DNA from: Diaporthe sp. PMI_573
Lineage: Eukaryota; Ascomycota; Sordariomycetes; Diaporthales; Diaporthaceae
Assembly: GCA_021399435.1 (NCBI GenBank)
Contig: JAJTUP010000038.1
Location: 186,001 to 250,000 of the forward strand
Direction of reading: 5' to 3'
DNA: 64,000 bases
Both the position numbers and the translations under genes were made by a program. This document shows, piece by piece, positions 10,131 to 22,458 of the stretch. The notes under the pieces were generated by a model. It had not been told where the DNA came from. It saw nothing but the letters and a program-made list of their open reading frames with translations, and ran no database searches. How positions within the stretch are numbered: position 1 is the stretch's first letter; each line of letters starts with the position of its first letter.

Positions 10131-12681
10131 ATGAATGCCCAACAAGCCAGGGGGCCTGCATCTGAACAACAGAGGCGCAAGTATACATCTCGCGCCTGCG
10201 AACAATGTCGCCGGCGTCGGGCAAAGGTTTGTGAGCATGAGCATCCCGAGTTTTCGGCAGAGACATCGATCCGTCGTGCCACCCATACCCAGACACCGAC
10301 CTTTCTCGGCTGAGCTCTATATGTTGCAACCTCTGCTAATACAAGGACGCTTCATCTTCCCAGTGCGATGGTGCCCGCCCGACCTGCACCCGATGCCTCA
10401 GCCGCGGCCAACCATGTCAGTACGCAGAAGGGGAAGACGGCCGCAAGCCTGCTTCCAAGTCTTACGTCGATCTCCTCCGGCGCCGCATCCAGGCCCTTGA
10501 GCAGGTTCTGCGCAATCACGGAATCGATATTGATGCTTCGCTGGCTGCGCTGTCCTCTAGCAGCCACCCTGGATTGGCTGACGCTGGTTCACTGACCATT
10601 AACCTGGATCCTGGACACGGTGAGACTTCGCCGGACGTTGAGGGTCTCTGTGCGGCATTCGATGGCGCCCTGTCCATTGAAGAGGCACTTAATTATGAAG
10701 CTGATGGCGAGTTTCGATACTTTGGTCCGACAAGTGGACGACTGCAGTTCATGTCCGACTCTCAGCCACAGCAGAGCCGAGATGCTGTCCCACTAGAGTC
10801 AAAAACGACCGTAACGGACTGCATCACTGCCAAGCCTCGCGCCAAGACAAACCGGCGAATACTTGTAGAGGAAAGCATCGGCAATTTAGTGTCTGAGGAA
10901 TTGAGGTCAGAACTGGTGGATCTGTACTTTACGTGGCAAAACCCATGGCTGCTTGTCATTGATGAGAAGCTCTATCGGCAAAGTCGGGAGACCGGCGGTC
11001 GTTACTGGAGTCCTCTTCTCGAAAGCTGCATCCTCTCCATCGGATCTCGCTTCACAGACGACCCTGGAGTGCGTTCTGATCCGGACGATGCGAACAGTGC
11101 CGGCCAGCTCTTTTTCAAACGGGCCGAGGTCTATCTCTCCCACGAGCTGAAATTCCCCAGCATTACTACCATACAATCCCTATTTCTGCTGAGCATGATC
11201 AGCGTGGTAAGACTGACTTAATGCACGCCCGCTTTGGCAAGTACACATTGCTGAATCGCTTTATAGTCTACAGGGGCCGACGCAACTTCCTGGTTACGTC
11301 AGGGAATGGCCAAGCAGCTCGCTCTTGACTTAGGGATCAATCTAGACGCCGGAAGAGTGTCGGGGTCAAATTCGATATCGGCGGAGGATGTCGAGCTGAG
11401 AAGGCTGCTATACTGGTCGATGTATTGCGACGACAAGCTTGCTGCTGCATACACGGGACGTGTGTGCACATTGCTAGTAGGCCCACCCCATCCTACTGGC
11501 AGCCACACCGGTGCTAAAGAGCTATACAGGATTTTCAGGGACTTGTTGCGTGGCCGTCCATTCCAGAGCTGGAAGTCGCTCCACTTGAAGTATCAGCGCA
11601 AGCACGAAGACCGCGAACGTTGATATTGCTGCTGCATGCTCTTATCCGGCTCTCTCACATATTGGAGAAAATCATGGTATCTTTGTAAGTGAAAGCGGAG
11701 ACGCTAGATGAGCCTGCAATATGTGGACTAACCTTTGGGCTTGCTAATTTTCCAAGATACATGCCAAAGCCAAAATGTCATGGGAGCCTGCGATCGGCCT
11801 TTTTCGACTCATGTTGCCTCAAACTAAAGACTTGGATATACGACCTGCCGCCTGAACTCCGTTTAGACCGCCTAGGTCCTGCTTCACCCCCACAAGCCTT
11901 CACCTTGCACATGGTATACTCCACTGCCTGTATCCTCCTTGCACACCCTTACTTGTCCCCTGCCACCGCCACTACCGATAGTGTCATGGAATTAACCAAC
12001 ATCATGGACCCGAAAATCAGGGATGAGTTTCAAAAGGCCGATGTCCTCCTCCAGGCCTCGGCCAAGCAGATCTGCAGCACAGCGCGCAAGTATCGCCGGG
12101 TATTTGGCAGCTTCCGCCGCAGTCCAATCACAGCTACTCACTGCACCCTCTCAGCCGCTCTTGTGTTTCTGCGCAACGCTAGATCACGCCCCGTAACTGA
12201 TGAAACTGGTATGCCTCCGTCCAGCTCGAGCACCGATGATATTAAACTCTGCCTTGCCGTGCTGGACGAGCTCTCCACATCTTGGGACACTGCGCGGAGG
12301 ATAAGGTTGAATCTACTCAAACTTGTCATGAAGTCTCAAGTGGCTGGTATTGATGTTAGCAATTACTCGCCTCGCCTCTCTAAAGATCAAATACGCAATG
12401 GGACAGGAGACTGGGGCAATGATCCTGAAAGCTTGCAAGCATCTGGCTCGTCGCTGGATGATCCTGGCTCTAAAAACCCACACAATTTTCAACATCATCC
12501 GTGGGAGGATCATCTACAGGGAAGTGAAGCTCAACAAAGCAAAAGCCCGATGGACGCCATGTCAGCATCGCTGGGTTTCGGTCTGGAACATACGCTTGAG
12601 ACCATGATTGGGGACCAATTTGCCTTTGACACAGAATTCACGGGCGATGACTTCGAGTGGGATACGTTTTTGCAGTCATAG
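10131..12681 (+). CDS. Zn2Cys6 transcription factor with fungal-specific middle homology domain
   Basis: Five exons deduced: 10131-10226, 10364-11206, 11267-11476, 11539-11684 and 11757-12681, about 739 aa. The Zn2Cys6 cluster is split by intron 1: Cys 23, 26, 33, 40, 43 and 50 in the C-x2-C-x6-C-x6-C-x2-C-x6-C spacing, followed by a basic linker and a coiled dimerisation stretch (LLRRRIQALEQVL). The middle contains the fungal_trans landmarks GMAKQLALDLG and RRLLYWSMYCDDK. The C-terminus is acidic and aromatic, as in activation domains. Intron 4 carries a CTAAC branch site. It resembles xylanolytic-activator-type regulators, but the target is unknown. Its distance from the polyketide cluster and its pairing with an SDR suggest a local role. 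Confidence 0.88.
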
Positions 12682-13115
12682 GAACTTGGTATCGCTGGAG
12701 GGATCCAGCGACGGACGCATACGTGCAAATTAGAGGTCACTACACATTGGCAAAATTTACGAATTATACAGGGCAGGTTGATCCAAGGCGTATCTATGGG
12801 AGTAAGAATACTGCCTCCACATACCGCCTTCTCCATGCGGTCGGCTTCTACGTTCCAAGCCTGCAGCAGAGGAGCGACTGGCTCACGTAAGCTGGTGAGC
12901 CCTAAAATAACAACGGCATTTCGGACAACGAGCACTGCTTCGTTCTCAACCCATCAACCTGCAACTCATCAATACACGTAGGCTGCCACGCGTGCACGGT
13001 CACCATTGACAGTGACATATCATTCCAACATTGCGAGTAAAAGCTTCGAATCTCGAAGCTCAGAGGCCGCCATGTCCACATACTCTCCAAGCATTCCTCC
13101 CTTTCCACAGTCTCG
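12682..13115. other. Intergenic, nothing recognised
   Basis: 434 bp between the regulator's stop and the next start. No gene or repeat seen. Confidence 0.5.
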
Positions 13116-14030
13116 ATGAGCGTCCCAGATGCCGCTGGCAAAGACGGGGAGCCCGCGGGGCCGGAAAAGCTTGAAGTAAATGACACTCTCTACTGGCGGC
13201 TTCTTACGGCTTTCTTGTTGGGCCTTCATACCGTGTCTCGCCGCCTCTCGTCTGTTTTTCGACGTCGACACCAACCACATGTAGGACATGTGTATCCTCT
13301 TACGCGCCGCATGGTCGTCAAGACCGGGAACGACGTCCGCCTAGACGAGGCTGCCACGATGAGATTCATCGCCGAGAACACCAATATTCCAGTGCCCAGG
13401 GTTCTCAGCGCGTTTGTACGCAGGGGAACTGCTTACATCGTCATGGAAAAGATCCAAGGCCAAGAATTCGCCAAACTCTGGCACCACATGTCCGACCAGA
13501 CTAGGACAGCCCTGCTGGATCAACTGCGACAGAAAATTGACGAACTTCGGGCGCTCCACCCACCAACCAAATTCGCTGTTGGCAGCTGCACCGGAGGCTC
13601 ACTACAAGATTTTCGACAAAGTCAGGCGCCGCCTCCGGTCCGGTTTGGACCTTTCAGAACCGTACAGGATTTCCACGGCTGGTTGAGAGACGGTCTCAAG
13701 CAACGCGAAGCTACGAACACGGACCAGGCGGAATCGGATGAGGTAAACGACATGATCGCAAGACAAGACGGCCCTTGGCCTTCGCCGGTATTCACGCATG
13801 GGGATTTGAATCCTTCGAATATTCTCGTCCGCGACGACAAGATAGTGGGTATTATCGACTGGGAGATGTCGGGATGGTATCCTCACTATTGGGAATATAC
13901 GTCTCTCGAGATGGCGAGCGACCTCGTGAATCCAGTCTGGCATGAGAACATTGACAAGTTCCTCAGCCCCTTCCCGGACGAGTTGAAGATGGAAAAAGTA
14001 CGATTTCGATGGTGGGGAAACATCTGCTGA
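13116..14030 (+). CDS. Aminoglycoside-phosphotransferase/choline-kinase-fold protein
   Basis: One exon, 304 aa. The kinase-like fold is clear: VVKTGNDV with the ATP-site Lys near residue 70, IVMEKIQGQEFAKLW as the hinge, the catalytic-loop block HGDLNPSNIL, and the metal-binding IIDWEMSGWYPHYWEY. This is the common fungal APH-family (PF01636) pattern; such proteins are usually annotated as phosphotransferases of unknown substrate, and resistance should not be assumed. A GTACGA after ELKMEKV could be a donor, so the last dozen residues may be replaced by a short further exon. It converges on the next gene with 74 bp between stops. Confidence 0.85.
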   Translation: MSVPDAAGKDGEPAGPEKLEVNDTLYWRLLTAFLLGLHTVSRRLSSVFRRRHQPHVGHVYPLTRRMVVKTGNDVRLDEAATMRFIAENTNIPVPRVLSAFVRRGTAYIVMEKIQGQEFAKLWHHMSDQTRTALLDQLRQKIDELRALHPPTKFAVGSCTGGSLQDFRQSQAPPPVRFGPFRTVQDFHGWLRDGLKQREATNTDQAESDEVNDMIARQDGPWPSPVFTHGDLNPSNILVRDDKIVGIIDWEMSGWYPHYWEYTSLEMASDLVNPVWHENIDKFLSPFPDELKMEKVRFRWWGNIC

Positions 14031-14104
14031 GCTTCAGATCTATGTCAACATCTATGCAAGCGCGAATTTCTTCCCACAAACACCCTTTATTCGAGAATTA
14101 CACT

Positions 14105-14714
14105 TCAGAGATAGCTTTCCTTCCCGGTCAACAGGTCCAACAATGGCTTCGGCGCCAGTGCATCCGTGCCAGCGCCATACCGCTTATTCTGTATCTGCTG
14201 GGCAACAAACGCCTTGGTCTTCTCGATAATACCATTCGGCCCCTCGATATCATCGAGCACATTAGTGCCAACGGCCCCGCCGTCAGCGCGAATCGCCTTC
14301 AAGGCGGCGATTACCCAGACTCGGCACGTCCACTTCGGCTCGCTGCCATCCTTCTTGCCCTCCCAGTCTGGCGGGTCGACAGGGACGCTCTGGAGAATAC
14401 TGATCAGGCGCGCCTCGTCCACGATTTTGGCAATGGTGACCCGCGCCAGGAGCTGGCCGGTGACGCGAACATCCTGAGTATCGTGCGCGTCGTAATACCA
14501 TCGAGGTGCGACGACCTGGTTCTTGACGTGATATCGTTGTCCGACGACAGGACCGCTCTCTTTCTTCGGTCCTACCAGGAGAGCCCAATGGTATCTAGCA
14601 AGAGGTGTCATTAATCACATTAGATAGGAAAAATGTGCCGCATAATACTCACGTCCCAGTCCCCTGCCCACTCGGATAGACGGCGATATAAAGTCTCTTC
14701 TTGTTTCTCGTCAT
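14105..14714 (-). CDS. Small conserved fungal hypothetical protein (DUF6914-like)
   Basis: Two exons deduced: 14714-14653 and 14594-14105 (58-bp intron, GTGAGT...CTAG), about 183 aa. It starts MTRNKKRLYIAVYPSG and continues YHWALLVGPKKES after the splice, joined in frame. The YHWALLVGPK block, RWYYDAHD and a late CRVWV block match a widespread fungal family with no known function. No signal peptide, no membrane segment, no catalytic motif I recognise. Family name given from memory of the pattern; function unknown. Confidence 0.75.
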
Positions 14715-16227
14715 GTTGTAGAAGAACGCGTACAAAGGTGCTGGCTAATTGATCAAAGACAAAATATAATTATGACTTCTGTAAAGCGCGAATGCCACCC
14801 GATTTATAACGAGTCCGATTGATAGTATTTGTGACACTCCTCACGTGAAAAAGTTATTTCCGCTCTTAATATCTAAATGAACAACATTTGATTTCACATA
14901 TGCGACCCGAAGGTCGGTTCGAAACAGCCTGCGGCAACATTGGGGGCCGCGCCTGATCAGCCTATCTATTCCTGTCGTGTACTCGACCAACCCGAAGGCG
15001 CAGCCAACTCTCGGGTGAGCGCGTCAGCTTACCAACCTTGCGGCTACATGCAGTCTGGTAGTACCCCCAGCCGCGGAATTTGTCGCATCCGACGCATACT
15101 TCTGGGGAAAGGCCTGTCTCGGCCAGTTTTAGGACATTCAGCTTGACAAGGCGGCCTCAAAACTGGTCGGTGTTAGCTTCGATCCATCACAGTAGCGCTA
15201 AGCCTGGCGACGATAGTCCCGAGCTCGCAAGAAGCTGGCCTATGAGAAGAGGGAATAACTCTTGCCGTATGTGTGGGCCACTGATTTCGCTTAATGGCGC
15301 AGCGTCAATGCTGAACGACGGTGGTTCAGGTGGGTTATGCAAGCACCTGAGAAGGGTAGCACGACTATATTACTGGCAAACACATTCGGGGTCGCGAGTA
15401 GCGTGGACAGCGTCAATCCTAGACCAATAGACATGTTATGACCAGTCGACAGAGTCACGCATGAAGGCAACCAGGGCACCTATCGTAACCGCGGCCGTCG
15501 GTAGTCTTTCCCATGCGTCCAATCGCCTAAAAGAGGTCATATCCTGTGTTTCAAGCCCTCTCTATCTAATCTTGCGCTTGTGTGTTAATATTGTAAGAGA
15601 GGAGCAAATTCAACAGCAGGGGCAGATTTGCATCATATACGCAGCCGCTGTGTTCAAGAACTTTTTGCACATGAAACATGGGTCAGGGTTTATAGGGAAA
15701 TAAAAGCTGGATTACAGAGCTGCAAACACGAGGGCGTGCGATCCTTATTCCAGTATGATGGCCTTTCCTTACGTCTCTACGACCACAACACCGATTTGGT
15801 CTGTACACAAGATTCCGTGTTGTAACAATGGTTTCACTTCCAAAGATGCTGATATGGGCAAATTACCTAGATATTGCAGTTATTAAAGATTACAAAATGT
15901 ATTGGGTCCTAAGTGCCGCGACATTCCCGTAGGATAATGCACAGTTGGACAGCTTGCTATTGTACGAAAAGTTTATATTATAATCAGCTCCTATATCTTG
16001 GAAATATGCATGCAATTGCAATACAATGGACAGTAGGTCTAATCTAGCTGACCAAACCTATTATCTTATGGTGACCGTATGTCAACCAGACCGGAATAGT
16101 GGTGTGCCCGTCGCTCACGTAAAAGAGTCTCCAGGTCAAGGTCTTATACCAATCACAGTCACGGCTGTAATACCACCATACCACAGGGCGACCGGTCACT
16201 CCAACACCTGCAATCTCTGATGAGTTT
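14715..16227. other. 1.5-kb stretch without a supported gene
   Basis: Open frames at 14940-15146, 15080-15430 and 15628-15825 (plus) have no domain, composition bias or splice-linked continuation. Plausibly decayed DNA next to the glycosidase relic. Confidence 0.5.
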
Positions 16228-16668
16228 TGATCGTCATCGAAAGTTGTTCCATGGACACAGATCCAGCAGTTGGCGCAAGTCAGCGGTGTGGGCACGTACG
16301 AGACAACCTTTGACTTTGCAGCCGGCGCTGGAGGGAACACCACTGCTGATGGCATCGCCCTGCGCCTCAGCTTCGGACCCGTTCGCAACACGATTCGCGC
16401 ATGGGTCAATGAGCGCCAGCTGCCGCCGCTTGATCTCACAGATGCTGTCGCTGATGTTACCGAGTACCTCGTCAGTGGCAGGAACAGCTTGCGGGTCGAG
16501 GTAACCAGCTCGCTGTTCAACGCCGTCAAAGCGCGCGGGCCTGAAGCGCTGAGGAGCGTGTCGCTGGGCCCACGAAACCCTGACTTAATTACTGGGCCGG
16601 ACTTTGATGAATTTGGTTTGATTAGGCCGGTTTCGGGCCAGGTACTGCGCATAGTTACTATGCTGTGA
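16228..16668 (+). pseudogene. Relic of a secreted glycoside hydrolase, C-terminal beta-sandwich only
   Basis: From about 16228 the plus frame reads a VPWTQIQQLAQVSGVGTYE block, then LRLSFGPVRNTIRAWVNE, LPPLDLTDAV, TEYLVSGRNSLRVEVTS, LFNAVKARG, and a stop at 16666-16668. This is the sugar-binding jelly-roll end of large fungal glycosidases of the alpha-L-rhamnosidase/GH106-like group. An in-frame TGA lies directly upstream, and no catalytic domain is seen in the preceding kilobase. No start codon is credible. The remaining frame is undamaged, so the loss of the 5' end may be recent. Confidence 0.65.
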
Positions 16669-17419
16669 GCATACGTCTTGGGTCGCCAATTCTTTCTTCT
16701 GGCTTTCCTAGTTATGCCCCATCACTGTTCTCAAGCATCGTCAAGAGTGTACATTGCTTCCAGACTTTCATTTACAGGTAGATGGATACATGCATAACTA
16801 TGAAGCTTACCTGAGAATGCAAAGTGATTCTAGACACACCGTAGATACATATCTATCTCTATTAGCAGATCAACATTCCCAGATGCCAGCCTTTCGAGAA
16901 GCGCTTTTTCAAATTCCTCAAATTGGCGTTGCTTATACGAAGATAGCATAATCATTATCAAGCATCCTCGGTCAACTGATTTAACTAGTGCACCAGGCAT
17001 TCCGCTCAACTTAAACCTTTCAAAGCACCAGAGCCCCGACTTCTTGAGTAGTGTGGTCCCCAACTCAGCTACGTAATGTGTGAATTACATTGAAGAATTT
17101 ATGAGCACAGTGCAAACCATGACCGTTTTAGTGTCGCGACAACTTTATTGGGTTTGTTTTAATCTCGGTCAGAACGATAGATGGAAAATAAGCTATCTAT
17201 CCAAGTGCGGCGGATATTTGTGTGCTCAACCCTACCCGTCTCAACGAGGAGTCTAAAGAAGAGAAATTTCCCGATCAAGTCGGGACAAGAATAGGAAATA
17301 AGAGCAACATAACCAAGGAGAATTATCCATGCCCATCCCATCCAAGCTTCTATTAGTGGCCAAGCCCTTGACAGACTGTCCCTCAGAATTTGACATACTC
17401 TGGTGCTCCGTAGCTTAGC
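16669..17419. other. Intergenic, nothing recognised
   Basis: About 750 bp, moderately A+T-rich, downstream of both the glycosidase relic and the lysozyme-like gene. No gene seen. Confidence 0.5.
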
Positions 17420-18274
17420 TTAGTCGACCCAGCCCTGAAGGCGCTGAGCGATGTCGCTAACATAGTCGGCGGTAGCACCCCTACCGTCACTGAGATCATT
17501 GGTGTTGACACTGCCCGAGTTGTACTCGCGAAGGGCAGGGTAGATAGACTCAGGACTCCACTTGTCGCCCCAGTTCCTAAGGTTCGCCTTGTAGTGCTGG
17601 GTGCCCCCAACGACCATGGAGGTGATTTCAGCCTAAAAGTCAATCTTGTCAGTCTTTCTATCCTCACAAGGGGCAAGGTTGATGAAAGGGGCGCAACATA
17701 CCTGGCTGAGACCAGTGCGTCCGGGGAAGCCAGGGCAGTTAGAGCACTGCATAAGTCCGGCGGTGGGAATGCCCTCCCCGGGGCTATAGGTGGTCCGGAC
17801 ACCGACGTAGCCGTGGCTCTCTAGTGGGTTGTCAGCTGCAGCTCCAATATACGCTTTGAAGACTCCCACGAATTCCTCGACAGCGGAAGAAGAAGAGACA
17901 CCGTGGCAGGAAACGGATATACACTCACCCTGCATAATGATGCTGAGAATGACACGCTCATCAACGCCAATCCGGGCTGCCTCTCGGATGGCGACGTTGA
18001 TCCTGCCGACATCGTCGGCAGTGCTGCCGGTGGAGCGCATGGAGTTCCTGTTGGCCTCGAACAGGGCGTCAAAGGTACCCACCCAGGTGTTCATGGCTGG
18101 GAAGTTCTGCCACGGGCCCGAGTAGTGCTGCGGAGCCGCCTGGATGCTGAACTCATCGGTAGCGTTCTTGGGCAGGAACTCGACGGCTCTGTGGGTGAGG
18201 TTCGACGGGACGGCTGCGGCGAGGGAGAGGGGGATGGCGGCCATGAGGCCGAGGACGGTGACCTTGGAGAACAT
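17420..18274 (-). CDS. Secreted lysozyme-like (SLT/GH23-type fold) protein
   Basis: Three exons deduced: 18274-17929, 17820-17702 and 17632-17420, about 225 aa. The ATG at 18274 is preferred to the in-frame one at 18361 because it opens a clean signal peptide (MFSKVTVLGLMAAIPLSLAA). The fold signature is IIMQ|ESHG, with the splice inside the glutamate codon: Glu116 is the expected acid catalyst of transglycosylase/goose-type-lysozyme folds. It is followed by PTAGLMQCSNCPGFPG and GGTQHYKANL. Fungal members are secreted and thought to attack peptidoglycan or chitinous polymers. The precise substrate is not known to me. Confidence 0.8.
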
Positions 18275-20703
18275 TGTGATGGTTTGAGTGGGTTGTGGGG
18301 AAGAGATACTGTGCTGTCTAGTATTTGGCTTGAGACTGTCTTGATGCTTCAACAGGATCACTTCAATTGGGGCATGGAAGGCCCTTTAAATACTTTTCCT
18401 TTCCGGATTGCCTCTGCGGTGGTTCAGCTCTCCCTCCAGGGATGAAAGCTGTCGCCAAGGCACAACTTTGATCTCCAATACCCAACTTGTTCTCATCTTG
18501 CCCTTGACCAGCAGTTAGTTCGTCGCGAAGTTGTCAGCTCGAGCTGAATGTGCTCACTCAGCCGTCGTGATGTGGATGGGACGTTGGGCCACAATTCTGG
18601 CAAGACTCTGGTCGGGGATAAGCAGCAGTGGATAGAGAGTGGAAGTTCTTTGCGATGGTTGCACTACACTACCAGCAAAGTACGATGGTGATGACCTCGC
18701 AAGTTTGTACGAACAGCTCTGGACAGGGTGGTATCCAGATGGACCATGCCATATACAGCGTCGATGCAACCTTGGGCATGTTTCTGGCAAGGCCCTGACC
18801 AATATTCTGTGCCCCCAGGACGTGTATCTGTCATGTCAAGTTGAAGGGTGTCGCAGATCTCCTTCCATCTATGCCTCAAGTGCTGACTTGGAAGTGTGGT
18901 GATTAATAATGGAACCTGAATCACAGTCATTCTTCAAAAGGGGGAAATGGGTTTTAACCCGGAGCCATCCAGGACAGGTTGGTTCCGAGTATGGATAGTC
19001 CATGCAGTCGTGGCTATTCCTTTTCCTCCAGCTCGAATTCGCGCGTCAAATAGGGAGTGGGCATTTCGGATATGTGACAGATCGTGGAATACCTGAATAT
19101 CCAATTCCATGGATAGCTACAGACTTGAGCACATCGTAGACAGACTTTGCCTTCAGACTACCTTGCAGACACTCTAGAAGATCCTCCAAGCTTACCACTT
19201 TGTCAGTCAAGAAGCCCAGCTAGTTCATTCGTATAGTCGGCCGAAAAGGTGTCGAGGAAAATTTTCCTGCCGAAAGATGGACGAACTTGACAAGGCAGAG
19301 GCTGTCTGGAGGTGATTATTTCAACAGAGGCACATGCACTTAGTGGCCCACACATCTTGCATGTAATGACAGTGTCACAAGCCAATATTGTCCCAAAGCG
19401 GACACCAACTAAATTTTTCTTCCCCAATCCAGACACACCCATGATTCATCCAAGTTAGCTGCTTATTCACATCTCTTCTTTTGCCATATTTCTGACATCT
19501 CATTTCGTCTTTCCCTGGTTCAGGGATCTAATGACTCAGCACATTGCATCACCTGAATACTGGTACCTGGCATAGTTACCAGCACGTCGGGAAATTTCCT
19601 TCTGCATGAACGCATGCCGGCAATTGAAAACTCTGCCGATGCTGCCGCGGCTGACCAGAGAGCTGGGTCTCTGTTTGTAGGCTAGGACGAATTACCAAGT
19701 GGAGCCAGACTCGATAATCACATCTGCGCAATCACACCCCGAAATCTTGGAAAGTGTAGCACGAATTGGGACTACCTTTAAAATGGGCCGCTGGTTTCTT
19801 CCTACGGAGAAAGGTATCTGTCCTCAACTTGCTATTATATTCGTCAAGCACCTCAGTATCGAAAGCTTTGTACAGATGACACGACCACTTTTACCCTCCC
19901 GTCACCATTTAGAGCCCCACTCCCTGCTCCTCCGGAAGGAGTCTTCGACGGTCTTGAACCGCAGTATGGCCAGGGCGTGGGAGAATACATGTGCAGGCTT
20001 AGGCTTGGGTTAGTAAGCAAAACAAGCTGACTTGCAATATATCGCCGGCCATTGGACACAGAGGAATGGTCGGGGTAGGAAAGAGGAGAGAAGATCGGCA
20101 ACAGTGACTCTTTGTTGGATTAATATAGCAAGCCATTGGGCTTATAGCTGAACAAAGTTACAGCTACTTGGTACGCAACAGTCTTCCGGCGGTCAAGCAG
20201 AAAGCCTTTGTTGCCTGGGACCGGGGATCTTGCGCTGCTTGAGCGCCTCTCTCATTTACAACCGAGGAACAGGTCCTTTCGTCACCCGTGAATTCAATTT
20301 GTCAGTGAACTTAAGACGCGCGCCACAACACCCATCTATATTTCACAACTCATCACGAACAGATGGCTCAACAGAGACTACGCGGCGCTTTTCATCACCA
20401 CAGCCAGTCTTTCAGCGCTAGACACATTTTTACTCACTTAAAAAACCGGAAACCAGTTCAACCAGAGCAGACTGAGGTCGAGGCTCCGCAGTACCTTTAT
20501 GCAACTTTCCAAAATGCGAGTCAGGAAACATAGCTTCTCTATCTTCCCAAGAATGCGGAGGGTCACACCGAAATATAGCGGCACAGATGCCATATCCGCA
20601 GCTAGTTCCAATACGTCCCGACAGAGGATGTGGCCAGCGTCCTTCTTCGAATAGTCTTGGGCCATTACTGTTACTGCAGCCGCTCACGGTGACAGTCCAA
20701 CAA
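18275..20703. other. 2.4-kb stretch without a supported gene
   Basis: The longest open frames (17903-18445 plus, which is antisense to the lysozyme-like gene; 18664-18930 minus; 19699-20013 plus; 20430-20720 minus) contain no motif I recognise and do not join across splice sites into a longer protein. Nothing else stands out. Confidence 0.5.
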
Positions 20704-21181
20704 TTACGCCCCCTTATCATAAGCCTGCACCTCGATCTCGACCCGCATCACGTCACCGCCGCCGAGCTTGACAACCCCGACACAGGTCCAGAGGGGCTTG
20801 TGCTGGGGCATCCACTTGTCAAAGTTCCGGACCATGGCCTTCAAGGCCTGGTCGTCCAGCGGGATGTGGTACGAGTTGACCCGGAACACCTGGTCCCAGC
20901 CCTTGCCGCCGGCTTCCTTGAGGATGTGCTCAACGTTGGCAAAGGCCTGGTCGATCTGGGCGTCGATGTCCTCGTGGATCACACCGGTCTCGTAGACCCA
21001 GCCACCTGAGACGTGGTCAGTGATGATTAGCCGCTTGGTTGTCATAACAGGGACTGAAATCGGACGCACCTTGGCCGGAAATGTGGATGACGTCACCGAC
21101 GCGGACGACTTGGTTGTATCTGTAGTTCTTGAGGTTGTCTTGGCCGTGGCCGGCGGGGGTCGTGTACTGTAGGTCTGACAT
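20704..21181 (-). CDS. RidA/YjgF/YER057c (L-PSP) family protein
   Basis: Two exons deduced: 21181-21070 and 21005-20704 (64-bp intron, GTGCGT...CAG), about 137 aa. It starts MSDLQYTTPAGHGQ; then VRVGDVIHISGQ|GGW spans the junction, followed by QAFANVEHILKEAGG and RVEIEVQAYDKG. The family hydrolyses reactive enamine/imine intermediates, and some fungal members act in secondary pathways. The usual catalytic Arg near the C-terminus (here MRVEIE) is present. It lies 4 kb before the polyketide cluster; membership in the cluster is possible but unsupported. Confidence 0.88.
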
Positions 21182-21898
21182 GTTGAGGAGCTGTGAATAA
21201 CATCAGTAAGTGAGTGTGCTTGGTTGCTGGAGGCTGTGGGGAGAGGATGTACGCTCGAGTTTGTGTCGAGAAAGTAAAGGTTCTAACTAGGAGATGAGAT
21301 GTGAGGTATGTTTCCTTGATGCAGGTCAATCAGAAAAGTTGAATTGGATCAGACGTTGCAGGAGGGGTTTTCGGTCTTTTATATTCCCAGCGGGATGACG
21401 TGGGACGCGGAATATATATTCCTACGTCCCGTTACACATCAGCACATAGTGGGGTTTCCATGCAGAGCAGCTGCCTTGCAACTGCACATCGTAAGATTTA
21501 GACCGAGTGCGCCAGGACTGCTCAATTTCTGCAAGAAAACACCAGGAAACGACGAGAGCCCATTGATTGACAATCAAGTACGAAAGAAGCCAGGATGCAG
21601 CAGAACTGCTGCGCAGTAGCCATACACAATTCGTCAACTCCCCTTCGGGCCAGCCTCGAACCTGGGCTAAGACAGCTGCAGATTTGACGGCAGAACCCTG
21701 GAGCTACTTAATGATAAGAATGGCGCTCGATCACAGACGTAACAGCTGTGAAATGATTCTGCATAGCGCACAAGACGCAAACTAAAGCACCTGGGTATCG
21801 TGACCAGCGTCGTTCGGATGTCCGCCACCCTAGGGTACGCAGCTGCAGCATCTGTGTGCCCAGGTGGCGAGTCAGTTTTACGGCAGTTTAAAGCGCTT

Positions 21899-21955
21899 AG
21901 GTGGTTTCGTTTTTAATCCATATTCGTACGCTTCTTAAGCAGTATGTAGGCGGTC
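21899..21955 (+). repeat. Dispersed repeat, copy 1
   Basis: Its first 20 bases equal 41541-41560, and its last 31 bases (21925-21955) equal 39439-39469 exactly. The similarity to 39417-39490 continues on both sides with mismatches. It sits next to palindromic TTAAAGCGCTTA-type sequence (21889-21898 and 22002-22012). Probably a remnant of a small transposon; no ends are defined. Confidence 0.75.
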
Positions 21956-22030
21956 CCTTCATACAGTGGTGAACGCTTAAACACCCAGCGTTTAAAATTA
22001 AAGCGCTTACTACCCCAGGAGTCAATAATC

Positions 22031-22178
22031 TCCTCGAGGATGACCTCCTGCAGCATAGCCTTCTATAAAGTAGTCTCCTATACAATAGCCTCTTGTAGGA
22101 TAACCTTCTATGGGGTAATCACCTTTGCGATGATCCCCCATGGGATGGCCTACTATGGGACAGCCCTTCTGGGATGCC
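22031..22178 (-). repeat. 15-bp minisatellite, array A
   Basis: About ten degenerate tandem units of 15 bp. The plus strand reads close to TCCTATRGGATAGCC, the minus strand GGCTATCCYATAGGA. The period keeps frame, so the minus strand shows a pentapeptide-periodic open frame (G-Y-P-x-x), which I regard as a by-product. The same unit recurs in inverted orientation at 24384-24517. Confidence 0.8.
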
Positions 22179-22458
22179 TTCCTAAAGGTCAGGGAGACAA
22201 GTTCAGGAATGGTTGCAGACATCTATGACTTTGAGATTGTGTCTCACTATGCCATTGTTGCTACCAGGCAGCCCCAACGCCTTTCATGGTCCCGTTTAAG
22301 GATCACTTTCTAAAGGCACAAAACCTCCAACAAACGGAGACTGCCTGGCTTTCTGCCACCCTTTCAGCTTCATCTGCCCCCACCATTGTTTATTCTCCTC
22401 TCCTAGCCCATATCATTGACTCGCATCAGAGCAAGCGTGCCACACCCTTCCAGTCATT

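Noticed and set aside
17903..18445. 180-codon plus-strand frame
   Set aside because: Antisense to the lysozyme-like gene, whose signal peptide, Glu site and splice joins are clear.
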